From the NCBI GenBank assembly GCA_003663415.1, contig QMZY01000070.1:1-5293 (forward strand): a stretch of DNA of 5,293 nt, in the 5' to 3' direction. The position numbers were made by a program, and so were the translations under genes. Origin of the DNA: Candidatus Aenigmatarchaeota archaeon. GTDB taxonomy: Archaea > Aenigmatarchaeota > Aenigmatarchaeia > QMZP01. This document shows, piece by piece, positions 1-4,500 of the stretch; within the stretch, counting starts at the first letter, position 1, and the number at the start of each line of letters is the position of its first letter. The notes under the pieces were generated by a model. That model saw nothing but the letters and a program-made list of their open reading frames with translations. It was not told the DNA's origin and searched no databases.

Positions 1-248
1 AAGATTTACCTGGGGAGTTAAGAGAAGTAAAGACTGCTGAGGAAAGAGATTTATCTGTCCGTAGCCTTGACTTTCGCAAAGCCCGCCGATTAGCAGTTGA
101 GGCTTTTGAGAAGAGATTCTTAATAGAAGCCCTTAAGAGAAATAAAGGAAATGTGAGTAAGACTGCTAAAGAGATAAACTTAGACCGCCGAAACCTTCAA
201 CGCAAACTCAAACTTTACAAAATTAACCCTCTCAACTTCCGTCCTTAA
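1..248 (+). CDS. Sigma-54-dependent NtrC-family response regulator, C-terminal fragment (Fis-type HTH)
   Basis: Only the last 81 residues are present, read in the frame that starts at base 3 and ends with TAA at 246-248. The fragment opens with DLPGEL, the short linker that typically follows the AAA+ ATPase domain in NtrC/AtoC-type activators. Residues about 34-75 form a Fis-type (HTH_8) DNA-binding domain: a helix FEKRFLIEALKRNKGN, then VSKTAKEINLDRRNLQRKLK, matching the family pattern of a helix-turn-helix ending in R..L.RKLK. Proteins of this family bind enhancer sites upstream of -24/-12 promoters and use ATP hydrolysis to open sigma-54 RNA polymerase. The receiver and AAA+ domains lie outside the window, so the input signal is unknown, and a receiver-less activator is possible. 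The stop codon lies inside the palindromic repeat that begins at 244. The adjacent sigma-54 promoter at 1395-1410 is a plausible target. The family call is secure; the target is inferred. Confidence 0.9.
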   Translation, partial: DLPGELREVKTAEERDLSVRSLDFRKARRLAVEAFEKRFLIEALKRNKGNVSKTAKEINLDRRNLQRKLKLYKINPLNFRP

Positions 249-287
249 CCGAACAAAATAAGTCAGACTTAAAATGTTCGGTTGTAG
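244..287 (+). repeat. REP-like palindrome, upstream copy
   Basis: Outer arms AACCGAACA (247-255) and TGTTCGGTT (275-283) are perfect 9-base reverse complements. Inside them AAGTC (260-264) and GACTT (266-270) form a second 5-base stem around a single A. The A-rich joints between the stems do not pair, so the structure would be a two-tier hairpin with an internal loop. GTAG (284-287) follows directly, reminiscent of the GTAG tetranucleotide beside E. coli REP hairpins, though there it lies 5' of the hairpin on the reference strand. Compared with the 1198 copy, 40 of 44 bases match. The TAA stop of the upstream regulator lies within this repeat. No T-tract follows, so it is not a typical intrinsic terminator. 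Confidence 0.8.
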
Positions 288-312
288 AGGAAGTTTGTGG
301 TAAAATAAGAGT

Positions 313-1185
313 ATGGATATTCTGGATAAGATTGGCGAAGGAAAGATAAAAGGATACTTAACAATAAATAAAAGGATAATTTTTGAAGGAGCAATTTATC
401 ACATTACTCAGAGAGCTCCAGGAAAAGAGATTCTCTTTGTTGAGGAGGCAGATTATTTGTATTTTTTGAAAATACTTAAGGAAACTATTAAGAAGTTCAA
501 CCTTGATTTATTTTGTTTTTCTTTGCTTCCCAACCACCTCCATTTATGCTTAAGAATAAAAGAAGCTAATCTATCTGAGGCTATGAAAAATCTTTTTGAG
601 AGATACGCAGACTATTTCAATATAAAATATAAACGTAAAGGCCATGTTTTTTGTGGAAGGTTTAGGGCGAGTTTATGTAACGATGAGAATTACCTTCTAG
701 CTATTTCTGTATATATTCATCTTAATCCTTATAAAGCTGGTTTATGCAGAGTTCCGGAAGATTATAGATGGGGTTCTCTAAATTTATATACAGGATTTTC
801 TAAGAAGACATTTGTAAATTTTGAAGAAATCTTGTCTTTTTTAGACCCTCAGTTAGATAAAGCAAAGGAGAAATATTCTGAAATTTTAGAGGAAAGTGCA
901 AAGATAAAAGTAGATAAATTATTGGATAATTCTTCTGTAAAAAAGTTTATAAGAGAAGTAGTAAGAATTGAGAAGAAGATTACAGGTAAGAGAGAAGGGG
1001 AAGAAGAAGATTTGGATAAGTTGATTGAAGATTTTAAGTTGATGAAGAAAAAGAAAAATTTAGATAGAAGAGCAAGGAAGTATTTGGTGGAACAGTTATT
1101 AGCTAATGGATATGCTGTGAAAGAAATATTGGGACTTCTTTCTATAGGAAGGACTACCTTTTACCAGATTATGCACAGCTCTTAG
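313..1185 (+). CDS. REP-associated tyrosine transposase (RAYT; Y1 HUH family, IS200-like)
   Basis: This 290-residue protein is a member of the Y1_Tnp / TnpA_REP family, which cuts and joins single-stranded DNA at hairpins through a tyrosine. The entry motif RIIFEGAIYHITQR is at about residues 21-34. The metal-binding HUH motif is LLPNHLHLCL with H75 and H77. A GHVFCGRFRA segment at 110-119 corresponds to the usual G.vf..Rf.s block. The catalytic tyrosine is Y134 in the conserved YIHLNPYKAGL motif. All key residues are present, so the enzyme looks intact. About 140 residues follow the catalytic core: a Lys/Glu-rich probable helical region (about 185-255) and a helix-turn-helix-like end (about 257-287, with GYAVKEILGLLSIGRTTFYQ). 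E. coli RayT is much shorter. ATG 313 is the only reasonable start, because an in-frame TAA occurs at 301-303. The ribosome-binding site is weak, suggesting low expression. Palindromes flank the gene on both sides. Confidence 0.93.
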   Translation: MDILDKIGEGKIKGYLTINKRIIFEGAIYHITQRAPGKEILFVEEADYLYFLKILKETIKKFNLDLFCFSLLPNHLHLCLRIKEANLSEAMKNLFERYADYFNIKYKRKGHVFCGRFRASLCNDENYLLAISVYIHLNPYKAGLCRVPEDYRWGSLNLYTGFSKKTFVNFEEILSFLDPQLDKAKEKYSEILEESAKIKVDKLLDNSSVKKFIREVVRIEKKITGKREGEEEDLDKLIEDFKLMKKKKNLDRRARKYLVEQLLANGYAVKEILGLLSIGRTTFYQIMHSS

Positions 1186-1197
1186 ATTGAATCCTTT

Positions 1198-1241
1198 CTT
1201 AACCGAACAAAATAAGTCTGACTTCAAATGTTTGGTTGTGG
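1198..1241 (+). repeat. REP-like palindrome, downstream copy
   Basis: This is the second copy of the 44-base repeat, in the same orientation, starting 13 bases after the transposase stop. Outer arms are AACCGAACA (1201-1209) and TGTTTGGTT (1229-1237), which still pair with one G-T wobble. The inner stem AAGTC (1214-1218) / GACTT (1220-1224) is unchanged. The four differences from the first copy are at 1219, 1225, 1233 and 1240. The inner stems are fully conserved and the one arm change keeps pairing as a wobble in RNA or ssDNA, consistent with selection on structure. GTGG replaces the GTAG of the other copy. It also lies about 160 bases upstream of a sigma-54 promoter. Confidence 0.8.
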
Positions 1242-1394
1242 GGCGGTAAGAATGTCGCAGTGAGGCTAAAAATACGCACAATTGAGGGGTAAGAAAGCAC
1301 AATCTTTAAGGAAGACCAGAGATTCGAGAGAAAAAACTTAATATTTTACGGGTTTATTAGAAATTACTTGAGTTTAGGGAAAATTTATTTATTT
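1242..1394 (+). other. Non-coding interval upstream of the sigma-54 promoter
   Basis: No credible gene, tRNA or repeat is visible here. It becomes A+T-rich toward the promoter (about 1335-1394), which is common just upstream of bacterial promoters. Activators of sigma-54 promoters usually bind 80-200 bases upstream, so an enhancer site is expected in or just before this interval. The only clear dyad found within that distance is the palindrome ending at 1241. Confidence 0.5.
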
Positions 1395-1410
1395 TGGCCT
1401 GATAATTGCA
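1395..1410 (+). promoter_or_regulatory. Sigma-54 (-24/-12) promoter of the large secreted-protein gene
   Basis: The sequence reads TGGCCT-GATAA-TTGCA, against the family consensus TGGCAC-N5-TTGC(A/T). The invariant GG (1396-1397) and GC (1408-1409) are separated by exactly 10 bases, as sigma-54 requires. Transcription would begin near 1421, giving a leader of about 63 bases before the start codon at 1484. An NtrC-family activator gene ends at 248 on the same strand, which supports a real function. The match was found by eye, and no genome-wide background frequency was computed. Confidence 0.75.
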
Positions 1411-1423
1411 GGACCTACTAATG

Positions 1424-1456
1424 GGGTGTAACGGGAGGAAGGAGTAAAAGACACCC
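1424..1456 (+). promoter_or_regulatory. Possible leader hairpin enclosing a Shine-Dalgarno-like tract
   Basis: GGGTGT (1424-1429) and ACACCC (1451-1456) are perfect 6-base reverse complements at the predicted 5' end of the sigma-54 transcript. Their 21-base loop contains the purine run GGGAGGAAGGAG (1433-1444), the only strong ribosome-binding-like sequence before the large gene. It is 20 bases from the ATG at 1465 and 39 bases from the ATG at 1484, farther than the usual 5-10. The stem could stabilise the 5' end or bring the purine tract nearer to a start codon. It matches no riboswitch class I recognise. Confidence 0.35.
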
Positions 1457-1464
1457 AAATAAGA

Positions 1465-1497
1465 ATGAAAAAAGTAGTTTATAATGAAACAAAATAA
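1465..1497 (+). other. Possible 10-codon leader ORF overlapping the large gene start
   Basis: ATG at 1465 opens the peptide MKKVVYNETK and ends at TAA 1495-1497, overlapping the ATG at 1484 in another frame. The large gene has no Shine-Dalgarno sequence directly before its own ATG, whereas a purine tract lies upstream of this small ORF. Translation of the leader could therefore deliver ribosomes to the main start by coupling. It is very short and may be chance in an A-rich leader. Confidence 0.2.
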
Positions 1498-1573
1498 TTC
1501 CCAATTAAAATATTCTCTGGTGAAGGCGGTATTGCTGCTTTTGGCAATGGCTGGGAGTTATTTAGCTTGGGCA
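1484..1573 (+). other. Signal peptide of the large protein
   Basis: Residues 1-30 show a basic N-region (K2, K9, K14), a hydrophobic core AVLLLLAMAG at 15-24, and a cleavage site AWA before ADGDK, so signal peptidase I would cut after A30. No lipobox cysteine is present, so it is not a lipoprotein signal. This supports ATG 1484 as the true start. Confidence 0.85.
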
Positions 1574-4500
1574 GCTGATGGAGATAAGGCAATATACCGG
1601 GAAGCAACGGGTTTAGAAGACATCACTACTACTGTCACTGATTTAAGCTGGGATACTACAGTTACCCAAGACAGTGAATTTAGCCTTGACGGAAGTAAAA
1701 TTAGTGTTGATTTGTCTTCAGGCGGGCATTACTTAGTTTTGTATAACGTGGCTTTAGAGAGTTCTGGGGGGACTTACCGTTCAGAGATACAGACTTGGCT
1801 TAATCTTTCCGGGACTAATCTTTCCTACGGAAGGGCTTCCGGTTATATAAGAAGGTCAGGAGGCACTGACGAAACTTGGCCCTTTGGGGTAGCAGTAATC
1901 TACGCTTCAGCTGGCGCAGACTTAAAGGTCCAAGCTCAGCGCACCGACGACAATAGTGCTACTGTAAGAAGAAGAGCAAATGAGTCTGGCCTTATGCTGA
2001 TTAAACTTCCTGATTCTTGGGATTATGCCCGAATAAAAGAAACAGGAGGAGGCCAGACTTTCACCAGTAGCAGTTGGACTGCCTTTAGCTGGGATACCAA
2101 CGAGGAGTTAGATACAGACAGCTTTAGCCATTCCGGAGATACGGCTAATATTACTTTAAAGACAGCCGGGCATTACTTAGTTACAGTAAACATTCACATG
2201 CAGACTTCCAGTACTAACCGGACTAACGCTGAGATGAGGCTTACTTTAGACGGTTCAGAGATTCCCGGGACAAGAACTACTGCCTACTTAAGAGGTTTAA
2301 ATTCAACTAATGACCACAATGTAGTATACGCAGGGATAATTGAGACTTCTTCAGCCAATCAGGTTTTAAATGTTGAGTGTAGGAGAGAAGCTGGTGCAAC
2401 CATCACCACTATCGGAGGTAATTGCGGGATAACCATTGTAAAGCTTCCTGATTACGCAGATTACATAAGGCTTACTAAGACGGTTAATCAGGCCGTCGAT
2501 GGAACAGACGACCCTATCACCTGGAATAGCGAACAGGAAAAAGATACTAATAGTTTTTCCCACTCTACCAGTACTAATTCGGAAAGGATAACAGTCCAGC
2601 AGGCAGGAGATTACCTGTTTTTGTCCAGTTTTTATGCTTATTCCAGTTCTTCAGCCAATGTAAGGCTTTATCCTCACTGGCAGTGGAGAAAGAACGGTTC
2701 AAAATTCAGTTATGGCTCCAGCGGAAAATATAACCGGGGAAGAAATGGAGCCTTATCTTCAGGGAATGCCTTAGGAATAATCGCCCATAATTTATCCAGC
2801 GGAGACTATATAGATGTGGTTAATACCGATGAGAGCACTGGCACTAATGCTGATTGTCAGTTTCAGGCTAACCGAGTAGGGCTTCAAGGCGTAAATATTG
2901 ACAGCTTGTTTGATACTACTCCTCCTAATAACCCCACAGCCTGTTCAGGCTGGGACACATCAGCCAAAGCTAATTCTTTAACTGACGGAGTCTGGCAGAA
3001 CAGTTATAATAGCGCTTATTTTGAATGGAGCGGAGCTTCAGATGATAAGACAGGAGTTTCTGGTTATTCAGTATACTGGGGCACTGACTCTAACGGTGAA
3101 CCCGGCACAACCCAGGAGCAGACGGAAACTTTTTATGATGCTGGGACTGTGTCTTCAGAAGGGATATATTATTTGCGAGTAAGAACCTTTGATAATTGGG
3201 GAAATTATTCAGAACCAGTAACTTTATTTACCTTTAAATATGATGCTACTGCTCCTTCTAACCCTGCTTCGGCTTCAGCCTGGCAGACTTCCTTAAAGGT
3301 CAATTCTATAAATGACGATACCTGGCAGAATTCTGATGATACCCCTTACTTTGAATGGTCAGGAGCAACTGATGCTACTTCCGGAGTTTCCGGCTATTCG
3401 GTTTATTGGGGCACTGACCCTAATGGTGAACCCGGCACAACCCAGGAACAAAGTTCGGTTAGTTACGGTGAGGTCTCTTCAGCTGGCGAGGGTGTTTTCT
3501 ACCTGCGGTTAAGAACCTTTGATGTAGCTGGAAATTACAGTTCAGCTCAGACAGTTTTTACTTTTAAATATGATGCCACCGCTCCTTCTAACCCTTCAGC
3601 TCCTGCTTCCTGCTGGGATTCTTCCAGCAAGACTACTCCTATCTCGGATAATACTCCTCAGAATTCCGATGATACCCCTTACTTTGAATGGTCAGGAGCA
3701 ACTGATGCTACTTCCGGAGTTTCCGGCTATTCGGTTTATTGGGGCACTGACCCTAATGGTGAACCCGGCACAACCCAGGAACAGTCAAACGCCAGTTATG
3801 ATGTAACTACTCCTACGGGCAACGCCACTTATTACCTGAGAGTGAGGACTTTTGATAACACTGGTAACTATAGCAGTCCTCTTACTTTATTTACTTTTAT
3901 CTACGATAATCAAAAGCCTACAGTTACTATCCAAGTAAGTCCTAACCCTACAGGAGCCATTGCTGCTGGTAACTTGCAATTTACCCTTACTTTTTCAGAG
4001 TCTATGGATACAAGCACTAGCCCCACGGTAAGTTATGACCCGGCTGGTCCTACTGGTTCTCAGTCAGTCTCTACTAACGGAAGCTGGTCCACTACTACTT
4101 ATACTAACGATACTTACACTGTCTATAATGATAATGCTATTACTTCTTCTACTGGGGACGGAACAGCAACAATTACAGTTTCGGGAGCAAAAGATATAGC
4201 CGGCAATACAATGGATGCTGACACCGATGATACTTTTACCATTGACACAGCAATCCACCATTTTAAGATTACCCACGACGGCCAAGGCTTAATAAACGTG
4301 GCTGAGGATGTAACTATAACTGCCAAAACCCAGGGAGGAAATACTGTAACCGATTATACTGGAACTATTACCCTTTCTACTTTAGGCGAGTCTGGAGAGG
4401 TAAGTTGGAGCCTTAAGAGTGGCTCAGGCACTTTTACTGACGGTGGAGCAAGTTCAGACACTGCCACCTACACTTTTGATTCGGCTGACCACGGAGAGGT

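Larger units (their letters stand above)
244..1241 (+). mobile_element. Putative RAYT/REP module: transposase gene bounded by two palindromic repeats
   Basis: A Y1 HUH transposase gene is enclosed by two copies of one 44-base palindromic repeat in direct orientation (244-287 and 1198-1241). RAYT genes are known to sit beside REP palindromes that their protein recognises and cleaves as single-stranded DNA. The interior is A+T-rich: 20 of 60 bases are G or C at 841-900, against 32 of 60 at 3361-3420 in the large gene. This suggests a separate origin. No target-site duplication is needed or seen, as expected for this single-strand chemistry. Boundaries are set at the limits of the shared repeat and are approximate. 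Whether the unit moves as a whole is unknown; many RAYTs are single-copy and domesticated. Confidence 0.65.
2912..3904 (+). repeat. Three tandem FN3-like domains (110-111 residues each)
   Basis: Copies are residues 477-586, 587-696 and 697-807. Each starts with D(T/A)T(P/A)P(S/N)NP, then has a YFEWSGA strand, the core VSGYSVYWGTD, the loop NGEPGTTQEQ, and ends with YLR(V/L)RTFD..GNYS and a final FTF strand. This order of strands and the Tyr/Trp core is typical of bacterial FN3/Ig-like modules that act as spacers in surface proteins. Copies 2 and 3 share an almost identical 125-base block, while copy 1 is more diverged. Confidence 0.8.

Noticed and set aside
244..287. Intrinsic terminator of the regulator gene
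   Set aside because: The palindrome is not followed by a T-tract, its stem is interrupted by unpaired A-rich joints, and the same sequence recurs after the transposase.
278..306. Sigma-70 promoter for the transposase (TAAAAT at 301-306)
   Set aside because: The -10-like hexamer has no convincing -35 at 16-18 bases (TCGGTT), and it ends only 6 bases before the start codon.
244..1241. CRISPR-like pair of palindromic repeats
   Set aside because: There are only two copies, 954 bases apart, with a complete gene between them.
1099..1302. 67-codon reading frame on the - strand
   Set aside because: It overlaps the end of the transposase gene and the palindrome, has no recognisable domain, and looks like a shadow frame.
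1242..1394. Riboswitch or structured RNA such as a c-di-GMP aptamer
   Set aside because: A stretch with ACGCACA was checked by eye against the c-di-GMP-I core, but the rest of the conserved core is missing; it also lies upstream of the predicted transcript start.
2366..2563. 65-codon reading frame on the - strand
   Set aside because: It lies wholly inside the large gene, whose frame carries a clear repeated domain pattern.
3312..3806. Two + strand reading frames (3312-3512 and 3570-3806) that share a long identical peptide
   Set aside because: Their shared peptide is only the 125-base duplicated block read in the wrong frame; the in-frame product is the FN3-like repeat.
4064..4326. Two overlapping - strand reading frames (4064-4285 and 4123-4326)
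   Set aside because: They are antisense to the Ig-like domain region; the Thr/Ser-rich sense codons leave few stops on the other strand.
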